Assembly (NCBI GenBank): GCA_047602465.1
Contig: JASGHF010000001.1
Coordinates: 1,674,001-1,738,000 of the forward strand
Reading direction: 5' to 3'
Source: JADZAI01 sp047602465
Lineage (GTDB): Bacteria > Pseudomonadota > Alphaproteobacteria > Micropepsales > Micropepsaceae
Length of the DNA: 64,000 nucleotides
The position numbers were made by a program, and so were the translations under genes. The notes under the pieces are model-generated. The model was not told where the DNA came from. It ran no database searches and was given only the letters and a program-made list of their open reading frames with translations. How positions within the stretch are numbered: position 1 is the first letter of the stretch; the number at the start of each line of letters is the position of its first letter. This document shows positions 33,017 through 42,508 of this stretch, one piece after another.

Positions 33017-33520
33017 GTGGGTATCCCTCAGATGCGCCGGTTTATAAACGGTATCCGACGTCGCCAGACCGCAGAATCATCGCTATTGCGGAGGCCTCGA
33101 ATAAATTCATCTCTTTCATTCCTTCGCGTTGTGGTGGGCGAACTACTAACAGGCCCTTTGCAGCGTGATGATGCAGATACCTTTATCATCGCCAAAACCC
33201 CAAACAGCAATGAGATAACAATAGGTCAGCTAAAAGGGCCTAATCGCGGAAAATTATATGCGAGAATAAAAAAGAATGATAATATTGGGTACTACAAGAT
33301 AGGAGATGTAACGAGCGTCAAAATAGAGATAGACAGAAAAGAGGATAGAGAATTGAACTATTATTTTAATATTTTGTCCGATGCAGAAGAAAAGGTTGAC
33401 ATCGCGCGAGAAGTTCACAAGAAAGCCCAAATCGCCATTCGCGAATATGATAGGCTCGCCATCATTTCGAACAAGAGCAGCGAAGAAACAAAAGAGCTAC
33501 TTGAGCTTATTAGTAGGTAG
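33017..33520 (+). CDS. Hypothetical protein, AT-rich gene, 167 residues
   Basis: The start is GTG 33017 or ATG 33032; the frame is open with codon use shifting from GC-rich at the 5' end to strongly AT-rich after about 33,150. The basic N-terminus (RRFINGIRRRQTAESSLLRRPR) is followed by a beta-rich part (TFIIAKTPNSNEITIGQLKGPNRGKLYARIKKNDNIGYYKIGDVTSVKIEID) and a helical end (EEKVDIAREVHKKAQIAIREYDRL). No family recognised. The base composition points to recent acquisition. Confidence 0.5.
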   Translation: MGIPQMRRFINGIRRRQTAESSLLRRPRINSSLSFLRVVVGELLTGPLQRDDADTFIIAKTPNSNEITIGQLKGPNRGKLYARIKKNDNIGYYKIGDVTSVKIEIDRKEDRELNYYFNILSDAEEKVDIAREVHKKAQIAIREYDRLAIISNKSSEETKELLELISR

Positions 33521-33585
33521 ATTCGACAATAATTAGATCAAACTTGCCTACATAATCGTTTTTCTCCTACACGCTAGCTGACTTC

Positions 33586-33849
33586 ATGAAGGCAATTTCT
33601 TGGCTGAAGAGGGCGTTGCGCATTGAGCATGCAGCAGCTGCTCTCTCTGGCAATCTGTCGCAGGATACGTCCGAGCTAACGGATCGCCTCGACGAGGCGA
33701 ACAAGAAAATCGCGACCCATTTGAAAGAGATTTCTCAACTCAAAGCCGCCGTTAAGGCCTTACTCGACGACAAATCTTCTCTGCTTCATGAAAATCGACG
33801 ACTTTCTGACGAAATCCAAAATCTACGACCCACAGAATCAGATGAGTAA
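33586..33849 (+). CDS. Small coiled-coil protein
   Basis: A protein of 87 residues starting at ATG 33586. Residues about 28-80 form a heptad-rich coiled coil (LTDRLDEANKKIATHLKEISQLKAAVKALLDDKSSLLHENRRLSDEIQNL). It overlaps the start of the channel gene by eight bases, so the two are probably cotranslated. It may be a soluble partner or gate regulator of the channel; this is inference from the overlap only. Confidence 0.5.
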   Translation: MKAISWLKRALRIEHAAAALSGNLSQDTSELTDRLDEANKKIATHLKEISQLKAAVKALLDDKSSLLHENRRLSDEIQNLRPTESDE

Positions 33850-34372
33850 CAAGCCGTTCCAGCCCAGCCCGCTAACGGGAGCCATACAAATATATCTTGT
33901 AGAAGCAATTCTTATGATTGCCGCTTTTTCTCTTCATCCAGATTTATCCATTTCAATTAGCATAATTTCCGTTATTTTCAATTTTGGACTTCTGATATAC
34001 CTTTTCTATTGCCTCATAAAATTCGGAGTCGGAGAAAATAGATCTTTCTTATTTGTAATGTCTCTGTCGTTTGTCATGATATTCTCAACTATCATTCAAT
34101 TCGCCTTGCTTTTTGTTCATACAGAGATAAGAAATTCTGCTGGAGTAGAGCTGGATGACTTTGGTAGTGCTCTATATTTTTCAATCGTTACATGGACTTC
34201 GCTCGGATACGGGGATATCGCACCTGTTAATTACGCACGCATAGTCGCAATGACAGAGGTGATGTTTGGATACATGGTTATGGCGTTACTTATTGCGGCC
34301 TTCGCTGCCGCCATACAGGGCAATAAAAAGGCTCCCGAGGCTATGTCGAATAGCCGACTCTTAAGTGATTGA
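33842..34372 (+). CDS. Small K+-channel-like membrane protein
   Basis: A protein of 176 residues. Four predicted helices: about 12-31, 36-60, 68-93 and 138-158. Between the last two is a pore loop with a potassium selectivity filter, T119-S-L-G-Y-G-D125, in LYFSIVTWTSLGYGDIAP. This matches the ion-channel (Ion_trans_2) family. It has no C-terminal RCK or cyclic-nucleotide domain, so gating would depend on a partner such as the overlapping coiled-coil protein. The gene is AT-rich compared with its surroundings, as expected for recently acquired cargo. Confidence 0.75.
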   Translation: MSNKPFQPSPLTGAIQIYLVEAILMIAAFSLHPDLSISISIISVIFNFGLLIYLFYCLIKFGVGENRSFLFVMSLSFVMIFSTIIQFALLFVHTEIRNSAGVELDDFGSALYFSIVTWTSLGYGDIAPVNYARIVAMTEVMFGYMVMALLIAAFAAAIQGNKKAPEAMSNSRLLSD

Positions 34373-34395
34373 GCCAAAATATTACTTCATAGTAC

Positions 34396-35103
34396 CTATG
34401 GTATGTACGTCGGTGTGCTAATTTGGCTCTTTCGGTCCGGCACCATCGTAACATCATTTTTTATTTGCGCGTTTTCAACTTTAGGCTGCACGCTTCTGGG
34501 AGTTGCGGCCTCAAGCTCCTCCTCCAACGCCTTTAACTGATCCTCGGTCACGTTCGGCTCGGTCGTCGCCTCGCGCGCGGCGTCGATCTTCTCCTGATAT
34601 TCCTGAAGCTGACGACGCTCTTCTTCGAGAGCTTTCTGTTGCTGCTTCACTTCCTGCACGTCTTCCCATTTCGGACGGGCGTCATCGATCTGATCCGGCG
34701 TGATGATGTCGGCTGACACCTCGTTTCCATGTTCGTCATAAACCTTGGTGCCGTCGCGAGTCTCGAACACCATGCGCCCGTCTTCCAGACGATGAGCGTT
34801 ACCGAACATTTCCGCGAGGCGCTTGCGGGTTTCGATCAGCGCCTCTTCGTTCTCCATCAGAGCTTCGACAGTCGCTGCATCATAGCGATCGAGCTTTGCT
34901 GTGAATGCTTCGATCTGCGCCTCGGTGGCGATAGCGGCGACGATGTATTCCCACGTTGCAGCTTCCTGCCTCTCGCGGTTCTTCTCGCGCTCGGCCAGTT
35001 CGCGGGCGCGTAGCTCTTCGGTGATCCGCATCTGAAGCTCGCGCGTGATCTCCGCCTTGCGGGCGAAGAGTTCGGCATACGTCTCGCGCGGGCTTACATA
35101 CAT
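34396..35103 (-). CDS. Coiled-coil protein of the mobile element, 235 residues
   Basis: A highly charged, mostly helical protein: TRELQMRITEELRARELAEREKNRERQEAATWEYI, ENEEALIETRKRLAEMF, then a second coiled coil EVKQQQKALEEERRQLQEYQEKIDAARE. The centre (GRMVFETRDGTKVYDEHGNEVS) is a small beta segment. No signal peptide. Its start codon directly abuts the stop of the upstream gene for a secreted protein, so the two form an operon. It looks like an element maintenance or transfer accessory protein, but no family is recognised. Confidence 0.65.
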   Translation of the reverse strand: MYVSPRETYAELFARKAEITRELQMRITEELRARELAEREKNRERQEAATWEYIVAAIATEAQIEAFTAKLDRYDAATVEALMENEEALIETRKRLAEMFGNAHRLEDGRMVFETRDGTKVYDEHGNEVSADIITPDQIDDARPKWEDVQEVKQQQKALEEERRQLQEYQEKIDAAREATTEPNVTEDQLKALEEELEAATPRSVQPKVENAQIKNDVTMVPDRKSQISTPTYIP

Positions 35104-35442
35104 TTAGTCCCCGCATTTCTGGGCTGCGAGAGCGCCGACGACTTGCCCCGCCAAAAGCGTGGGATAGCGGCGATAGCCTTCGTTGATCGCGTCGATGGTG
35201 CTCTTGTCGTCGTAGAACCAGCGATAGATGCAGGATCGCCCTGCGGTATCGCGTCCGTCCTTGATGTAGCGCGCGTGGGCAAGCCCCTCGACGATGCCGG
35301 CGGTGAAGAGATAGCGATCACCGCCATCCATCTTTTCGGCGACGACGCCTGCCGTCATGTCCTCGGCATTCGCGTCACCGATTGAAAGCAAGGGAACGCA
35401 CGAAAGAAGAGAAGCCAGAACAGGCTTCGTATACTTCTTCAT
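35104..35442 (-). CDS. Secreted small protein, Rap1a/Tai-like
   Basis: A protein of 112 residues from ATG 35442 (MKKYTKPVLASLLSCVPLLSIGDANAED, a signal peptide). The mature part (GGDRYLFTAGIVEGLAHARYIKDGRDTAGRSCIYRWFYDD, then AINEGYRRYPTLLAGQVVGALAAQKCGD) has the two Cys residues and the YPTLLAGQVV..AL pattern of Rap1a/Tai-like periplasmic proteins. Some of those are immunity proteins, but many lie on plasmids with no toxin. It is cotranscribed with the coiled-coil gene. Confidence 0.6.
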   Translation of the reverse strand: MKKYTKPVLASLLSCVPLLSIGDANAEDMTAGVVAEKMDGGDRYLFTAGIVEGLAHARYIKDGRDTAGRSCIYRWFYDDKSTIDAINEGYRRYPTLLAGQVVGALAAQKCGD

Positions 35443-35652
35443 CTTGCTTCCATTCGTCATCGATAACGACCGTTTTTGTTAAAATTTTCATAACTCTCTT
35501 TCTGTATGCTATGATCGTATTATTGGTGGCGAAGACCGGCCTTTTGCGCCCGTTTGGACAGCTGGCTCCCACGCAAAACCGAACACACGAAAAGGGTGGA
35601 TTCCGTTGAACGCTCCGAAGGGGAGCGCTCAAGCCATAAGTCTTTGAAAAAC

Positions 35653-36231
35653 ATGAGTAAGCGCATCGGATATTTGCGGGTTTCGACGTTCGACCAGCGG
35701 CCCGACCGACAAATCGACGGCCTTAAACCCCATTGCGACGAGATGCATATCGAGTGCGTCTCGGCCGTGAAGGCCAAGCGGCCCGTCTACGAGAAAGTCC
35801 TGCGCAGGCTCGAAGCCGGAGACGTTTTGGTCGTGTGGGATCTGGACCGTGCCTTCCGCTCGGTCGTGGATGCTCTGACCGAAGCGGAGAAGCTTCGCTC
35901 GCGCGGGGTCGTCTTCAGAATCGTCAATCTTCAGGTGGATACAGCAACACCCTCGGGGATGTTGGTCTACACGGTGATGTCGGCCTGCGCTGAGTTCGAG
36001 CGGCGGACGCTGGCGCAGCGGACCCGCGAGGGGCTGGCGGCGGCGCGGCTTCGGGGTGCCAAGCTCGGGCGACCAGCGAAGCTCTCGTCGAAGCAACTCA
36101 AGCGCATCCGCCAGCGTCACGAAGCCAATGGCGAGACGCTGACACGGATCGCGCAGGATTACGGCGTTGCGCCGTGGACGATCACGCGGACATTGCGGCG
36201 ACACGAGGCTGCCGCTGTCCCGCCCCGCTAA
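35653..36231 (+). CDS. Small serine recombinase (resolvase/invertase)
   Basis: A protein of 192 residues from ATG 35653. The catalytic Ser11 is in IGYLRVSTFDQRPDRQIDGL; VVWDLDRAFRSVVDALTEAEKLRSRGV and SGMLVYTVMSACAEFERRTLAQRTREGLAAARLRGAKLGRP are the resolvase core and long helix. The C-terminal helix-turn-helix (TRIAQDYGVAPWTITRTLRRH) binds DNA. It may resolve multimers or invert DNA in the element. Its stop overlaps the convergent stop of the next gene (CTAA). Confidence 0.88.
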   Translation: MSKRIGYLRVSTFDQRPDRQIDGLKPHCDEMHIECVSAVKAKRPVYEKVLRRLEAGDVLVVWDLDRAFRSVVDALTEAEKLRSRGVVFRIVNLQVDTATPSGMLVYTVMSACAEFERRTLAQRTREGLAAARLRGAKLGRPAKLSSKQLKRIRQRHEANGETLTRIAQDYGVAPWTITRTLRRHEAAAVPPR

Positions 36232-36866
36232 AGCGGCTCCGCCGCGAGGTCTTTCAGAAGCGTATCGAGCAAAGCCCCGCCGGACAGGAACGATTGCTCC
36301 ATCGGATCGAAGAAGCCGGTCGGCAGCTTGCGACTGTTATTCTGCACCGTGCCGACGACGGTCGTGTGGATCAGCCGCTCGTGGAAGCGGATCACAGGCG
36401 GGACGTCCTTCTCGCCCCTGATCCCCAGACGCTCGTAGAAGTCGTGCACCGTGTCGATCAGCACATAGGCTTCGGCGCGGGCTTCATCGGTGAAGACATC
36501 GGCCAGCGGACAGTTCCGGCACTGACGGGCTTTGCGATTTCCCAGCCGCCAGTTGCGTCCGCACGTCTTGTTGCCCGCGCATCCCGCCAGCACGTCGAAA
36601 TACTTGGCACGAGCCATCACTTCGTATTCGGCGCGCGGCAGGCGTAGCAGCCGCCGATTGGTGCCGTGCCAGCGATTGAAGGCCGGTTTGAGCAATCGCT
36701 TCCGCAGATCGAGATAGATACCGCGCACGGTCTTGACCGTGAGGCCCGTCGAACGCGCCGCGACTTCCGTCCCGATCCCCTGACAGAAGCAATAGACAAG
36801 CCGCATCAGCGCGGTCTCGTCGAACCGCGCCCCTACCCTGAACTGGTTGCCGCCCCGCTTCGTCAT
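36228..36866 (-). CDS. Cys-rich HTH protein, possibly transposase-derived
   Basis: A protein of 212 residues. Residues about 20-60 look like a helix-turn-helix (LVYCFCQGIGTEVAARSTGLTVKTVRGIYLDLRKRLLKPAF), similar in style to the N-termini of IS1595-type transposases. A Cys cluster follows (GCAGNKTCGRNW, QCRNCPLADVF), likely a zinc site. No DDE catalytic triad can be traced, so it may be a regulator rather than an active transposase. Convergent with the small recombinase gene. Confidence 0.55.
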   Translation of the reverse strand: MTKRGGNQFRVGARFDETALMRLVYCFCQGIGTEVAARSTGLTVKTVRGIYLDLRKRLLKPAFNRWHGTNRRLLRLPRAEYEVMARAKYFDVLAGCAGNKTCGRNWRLGNRKARQCRNCPLADVFTDEARAEAYVLIDTVHDFYERLGIRGEKDVPPVIRFHERLIHTTVVGTVQNNSRKLPTGFFDPMEQSFLSGGALLDTLLKDLAAEPL

Positions 36867-37163
36867 CCGACCATCAGCTTCCGCAACTGATTAGATCGCG
36901 GACGCGAGGGGTTTTCGAGGGGTTGATCTGCTGCCACTCTCCAAGAACCGACCATCGCGGCGCTCTTCGAACGCATCTGGTTTTCAAGCCGGAATCCCAT
37001 TCGTTTCAGGAGATCGCCCATGTCCCAGACGCCAAACTCCAAGCCCTCGGCCCGTGCGGGCCATACGGAAATTAGGAATTATTTCCTTGACGAGCGGCGT
37101 GCTGTTGGGCATGATGATCCCTCGCTCACCGACAACAAGAAAGAACACGAAAGGAGGTCGGCT
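36867..37163. promoter_or_regulatory. Intergenic region with promoter before the 110-residue gene
   Basis: This 297-bp gap separates divergent genes. TTGACG (37087-37092) and CATGAT (37110-37115) are spaced by 17 bases, about 50 bases before the ATG at 37164, and a near-perfect ribosome site AAAGGAGGT precedes that ATG. A frame open from 37020 could extend the protein by 48 residues, but the promoter and ribosome site argue against it. Confidence 0.45.
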
Positions 37164-37488
37164 ATGGATGCTGCCACACCTTTCGAGACTGCGCCCGCGC
37201 GCGAGTTCGCCAACGCCGCGAAGGCGATGATCGCCGATCCCGAGCTGGAAGAGTTCCTGCCCGAGCTGGCCGATCTCGACCTGACCGAAGCGCAGAAGAT
37301 CGAACTCCTGCGCACCCTCTGGTCGATCATGTACGGCTTCGCTGAACTCGGCTTCCGCGTCGATATCTGTGCGTATCTCGCAGCGCTTAGCGAGGACGAG
37401 CGCAACGCGCCTCTGCGCGGTGCTAAACTGCTTTCCGACCCCACAGACAAGGAGCCGCTATCGACCGGCACGGAAAGCGCACCGCCCC

Positions 37489-37496
<8 letters not shown>
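37164..37496 (+). CDS. TerB-like small protein upstream of the integrase
   Basis: A protein of 110 residues. LEEFLPELADLDLTEAQKIELLRTLWSIMYGFAELGFRV is an all-helical acidic segment similar to TerB-like proteins often found beside serine integrases. It overlaps the integrase gene by eight bases and is probably cotranslated, so a role in controlling or assisting recombination is plausible. Function unproven. Confidence 0.6.
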
Positions 37497-39099
<1,603 letters not shown>

Positions 39100-39102
39100 A
39101 CG

Positions 39103-39139
39103 AAACGGCGCGCGTGGGCAAACGCCCCGCGCGCCGTTT
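39103..39139. terminator. Strong terminator between monooxygenase gene and tRNA-Arg
   Basis: A perfect 12-bp inverted repeat (AAACGGCGCGCG / CGCGCGCCGTTT), with a further GGGC/GCCC inside, is followed by T's on the + strand and TCGTTT on the minus strand. It probably ends the minus-strand monooxygenase transcript before it reaches the tRNA gene. Confidence 0.75.
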
Positions 39140-39157
39140 TTCGACTGTTACCGGCCC

Positions 39158-40654
39158 TCAGGCGGCGATGCGTTCGGCCGGCTGAGCGGCATTGGCGGGC
39201 GCGGCCCTGGTGAACTGCATGACGCCGTCATCGACCGCGCCGTGCTTCAGGGCCTTGAGGTCTTTCTTGTAGTTCTGGTGCTGCTTCCAGGGGTCCTGAT
39301 CGGACTGTTTCGGGAAGAGATGCACCGAGCGCTGGACGTAGCCCGAGGAGAAATCCAGCCAGTCGTCGCTGGGCTTGTCGCCCGGGCGGCGGCGGGGGGT
39401 GCATTGGGTCGTGCCGGTCGCCTTCATGTGGTTGAGGAGGCGCGTGACATAGAGGCAGGTGAGATCCGCCTTCAGAGTCCACGAGGCGTTGGTGTAGCCG
39501 AAGGACGAAGCGAGGTTCGGCACGTCGGAATACATCATGCCCTTATAGGCGAGCGTGTCGGCGAAGTTCACCGCCTTGCCGTCGACATCGAAAGTGGCGC
39601 CGCCGAGAACCTCGAGGTTCAGGCCCGTCGCGGTGACGATGATGTCGGCATCCAGATGCTTGCCGGATTTGAGGACGATGCCGGTTTCATCGAAGCGGTC
39701 GATGTGGTCGGTCTCGACGCTGGCCTTGCCGGCCTTCAGCGCCTTGAACAGATCGGCGTCGGGGATGAGGCAGAGGCGCTGGTCCCACGGATTATAGGTG
39801 GGGGTGAAGTGCCGGGCGACGTCATAGTCCGGGCCGAGCGCCTCGCGCACCATGCCGACCAGACGCTCTTTCACCTTCTCGGGCTTCTTGCGCGCCATGT
39901 TGAAGAAGAACGAGCCGAGCGTGACATTCTTCCAGCGCGTGAGGCCGTAAGCCATTTTCGACGGCAGCCAGCGGCGCAGGCGATTGGCCATCGCGTCTTC
40001 CGCCGGGCGCGAGACGACATAGGTCGGCGAGCGCTGCAGCATGATGACGTGGCCGGCCTTTTTCGCCATTTCGGGGACCAGCGTCATCGCGGTCGCGCCC
40101 GAGCCGATCACCACGACGCGCTTGCCGGCATAGTCGAGGCTTTCGGGCCATTGCTGCGGGTGGACGATTTCGCCCTTGAAGCTGTCGGCGCCTTCAAAGT
40201 GCGGCTTGTAGCCGGACTTGTAGGAGTAATAGCCCGAGCACATGAAAAGGAAGTTGCAGGTGAAGGTGACGGGTGCGCCGTTGTGATCGGCCTGAACCGT
40301 CCAGGTTGAGGTCGCGCTGTTCCAGCTGGCGTGGCGGACCATGTGGTTGAAGCGGATCTTTTCGGTGATGCCGTGTTCGGCCGCCGCTTCCTTCACATAG
40401 GAAAGGATCGAGGGGCCGTCGGCGATGGCCTTGGCCTGCTTCCACGGTTTGAAGTCGTAACCCAGCGTGTACATGTCGCTGTCGGAGCGGATGCCGGGAT
40501 AGCGGAAGAGATCCCAGGTGCCGCCGATGCCGTCGCGGCCTTCCAGGATGAGGAAAGAGCGATCGGGAGATTTCTGGGTGAGGTGAACGCCCGCGCCGAT
40601 GCCCGAAAGGCCCGCGCCCACGACGATCACGTCGACATGCTGAATTGTGCTCAT
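39158..40654 (-). CDS. FAD-dependent monooxygenase (Baeyer-Villiger type)
   Basis: A protein of 498 residues from ATG 40654. The FAD Rossmann motif is VDVIVVGAGLSGIGAGVHL with FLILEGRDGIGGTWDLFRYPGIRSDSDMYT; the second Rossmann motif VVVIGSGATAMT binds NADPH. Between them, FKGEIVHPQQWPE matches the Baeyer-Villiger fingerprint FxGxxxHxxxW. These enzymes insert one oxygen atom into ketones or oxidise heteroatoms. Typical length. It stands alone, and the substrate is unknown. Confidence 0.9.
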   Translation of the reverse strand: MSTIQHVDVIVVGAGLSGIGAGVHLTQKSPDRSFLILEGRDGIGGTWDLFRYPGIRSDSDMYTLGYDFKPWKQAKAIADGPSILSYVKEAAAEHGITEKIRFNHMVRHASWNSATSTWTVQADHNGAPVTFTCNFLFMCSGYYSYKSGYKPHFEGADSFKGEIVHPQQWPESLDYAGKRVVVIGSGATAMTLVPEMAKKAGHVIMLQRSPTYVVSRPAEDAMANRLRRWLPSKMAYGLTRWKNVTLGSFFFNMARKKPEKVKERLVGMVREALGPDYDVARHFTPTYNPWDQRLCLIPDADLFKALKAGKASVETDHIDRFDETGIVLKSGKHLDADIIVTATGLNLEVLGGATFDVDGKAVNFADTLAYKGMMYSDVPNLASSFGYTNASWTLKADLTCLYVTRLLNHMKATGTTQCTPRRRPGDKPSDDWLDFSSGYVQRSVHLFPKQSDQDPWKQHQNYKKDLKALKHGAVDDGVMQFTRAAPANAAQPAERIAA

Positions 40655-40827
40655 GCGCCTTGAACTCCCTGCCCAATGCTTCGCGGGCGCTGTTGATCGC
40701 GCCTTGTTCTGACAAATTGTCAGATGCGGCCGGCTTTGTCCAGCCCCTGCCCGTCCGCGCGGAAATCCTTGCGAAAGGGCGAGGCGGACAGCATGGTCGC
40801 GCCAGATTCCCAACCCGCGTTTTGACG

Positions 40828-41019
40828 ATGACCCAGACGGCGAATTTCCCCACATCCACGACGCCCGCGCCGGAAGTGATCCATGTGAAGGATCACCGTA
40901 TCGCGTGCGATGGCGGCGGCGGGGCGCTGGGCCACCCGCGCGTGTTCCTGGAGATGGGCGAGGCGAGCGAGGTCACCTGCCCCTATTGCGACCGCCAGTT
41001 CGTGCTGGACGACCATTAG
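40828..41019 (+). CDS. Zinc-finger (CHCC-type) protein
   Basis: A protein of 63 residues from ATG 40828. The zinc ligands are Cys in RIACDGGGGALGHPRVFLEM (Cys and His) and the pair in VTCPYCDRQFVL, giving the CHCC pattern of the small zinc-finger family related to mitochondrial NDUFS6. Bacterial members are short and of uncertain role, possibly linked to complex I or iron-sulphur enzymes. The upstream frame to 40645 is not supported. Confidence 0.78.
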   Translation: MTQTANFPTSTTPAPEVIHVKDHRIACDGGGGALGHPRVFLEMGEASEVTCPYCDRQFVLDDH

Positions 41020-41075
41020 GTCGTTTTGCGCGTCGTCCTATCGAAGAACCGGCGTCCACTTCTTCGGACGATGCG

Positions 41076-42281
41076 TCAGAGGCTGACGCCTTCCGACGGA
41101 TCGATGGTGACCGGCTGGGGCGGCGGGAGCGGCTGAACCTTGGGGTTGTCGATGTAGAAGCGGCGGACGCGGGCATAGACCAGTGCCGTGCCCGGCAGGG
41201 CGACCAGCACGCCCGTCCAGAGCGGCAGCCCCGACCCGACCAGCAGCGCGGCGACCCCGAGACCCAGCGCGCCGCCGATATCCCAGCCGCCTTCGGTCAC
41301 GACATAGAAACGGAAGGTGCAGGGGGCGCGGCGGCCGATGGTGTAAACCGCCGTCATCACCGCCGGAACGTAGAGACAGCCCGCGAGCGCGCCGAGCGCG
41401 TTGGCGATGATGGCAAGCGTCGGATCGCCCGAGGCGATGGCGCGAAGGCCCGCCACGAGCGCCAGCGCCCCGACGCCGATGCGGAGCGCGCGGCGGCCGT
41501 GGCCGGCGTCGATATAGCTGCCGAGCGCGATGCCGGCCGCAGCGCCGACAAGAGCGGCCAGCGCCAGCGCGCCGCCGAACGCCATGAGATCGGCCCCCAG
41601 CGCCACGAACAGCACGATCTGCCAGGCGAAGTGATAGCCGGCGGCGGTGACGCCGTCGCCGAGGAAGATGATGGCGCCGGGGAGCGATGCCCTGAACGAG
41701 CCGGGCGGCGTGACCGGCGCGACATCGACATCCGGCGTCCAGGCGAGCGGGATGGCGGAGAGCGCAACCACCAGCGCGGTGAGGCCGAAGGCGACGCGCG
41801 GCCCTTCGCTTTCCAGCAGCCAGCCGGCGGCGAGCGGCGCGAAGATGCCGATGATGGCGACCACCGCCTCGCGCGTGCCGACATGCTTGCCGCGATTGCC
41901 GTCGTCGCCGACCGAGGCGAAATAGGCGTGGTAGCTGGACCAGTAGACCGTGTCGCCGAGCGCGCCGAGGAAACAGAAGGCGACGAGAATGCCGCCGACC
42001 TCATGCACCTCGGCCAGCACCGGGTATTGCAGGGCGGAGAGAATGGAGCCGGCGATGAGAAGCTGGCGCAGGCCGTAGCGGATCGCGAAGCCGATCGCGA
42101 TGGGGCGGAGGACAAAGCGCGCCGCCAGGATGAGCGCGACCGAGCCAAGCACCAAAGGCGGCGAGATGCCGTTCTTCAGCAGGAAGGCGGAAACGAAGGC
42201 CGCGCCGCCGCCCATGGCGACGGAGTGGATGGCGTAGTGGATGTTGACGAGGTTGATCGTCTTGTTGGCGAGAAAGGCCAT
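41076..42281 (-). CDS. MFS transporter, substrate unknown
   Basis: A protein of 401 residues with about 12 predicted helices (IHYAIHSVAMGGGAAFVSAFLL, LVLGSVALILAARFVL, LLIAGSILSALQYPVL, VAFCFLGALGDTVYWSSYHAYFASVG and others). The REAVVAIIGIFAPLAAGWLLE segment fits the fifth helix of MFS proteins. It belongs to no specific subfamily that I recognise. Divergent from polA with a 227-bp gap that holds both promoters and no other gene. Confidence 0.72.
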   Translation of the reverse strand: MAFLANKTINLVNIHYAIHSVAMGGGAAFVSAFLLKNGISPPLVLGSVALILAARFVLRPIAIGFAIRYGLRQLLIAGSILSALQYPVLAEVHEVGGILVAFCFLGALGDTVYWSSYHAYFASVGDDGNRGKHVGTREAVVAIIGIFAPLAAGWLLESEGPRVAFGLTALVVALSAIPLAWTPDVDVAPVTPPGSFRASLPGAIIFLGDGVTAAGYHFAWQIVLFVALGADLMAFGGALALAALVGAAAGIALGSYIDAGHGRRALRIGVGALALVAGLRAIASGDPTLAIIANALGALAGCLYVPAVMTAVYTIGRRAPCTFRFYVVTEGGWDIGGALGLGVAALLVGSGLPLWTGVLVALPGTALVYARVRRFYIDNPKVQPLPPPQPVTIDPSEGVSL

Positions 42282-42508
42282 GTCGGGAAGCCGGATTTTC
42301 AGGGATTGCAGCGCATGCGTGTGGGCGGCCGCCGGAGCGGTCGCAGGAGACGCCGGACGGCGTCTCGTTCAGTTGGGGATCAACTCACGCAAAGCGGCAC
42401 CTCGGCCCGGAATGCGCAAACCCTATGCCGCGGCCCGGCAAAGTCCAGCGGCGGGGATGCCACAGGGAGAGTTGATTTTGGGGGGCGGCGCGGGGTTCAC
42501 TCCGCGCC

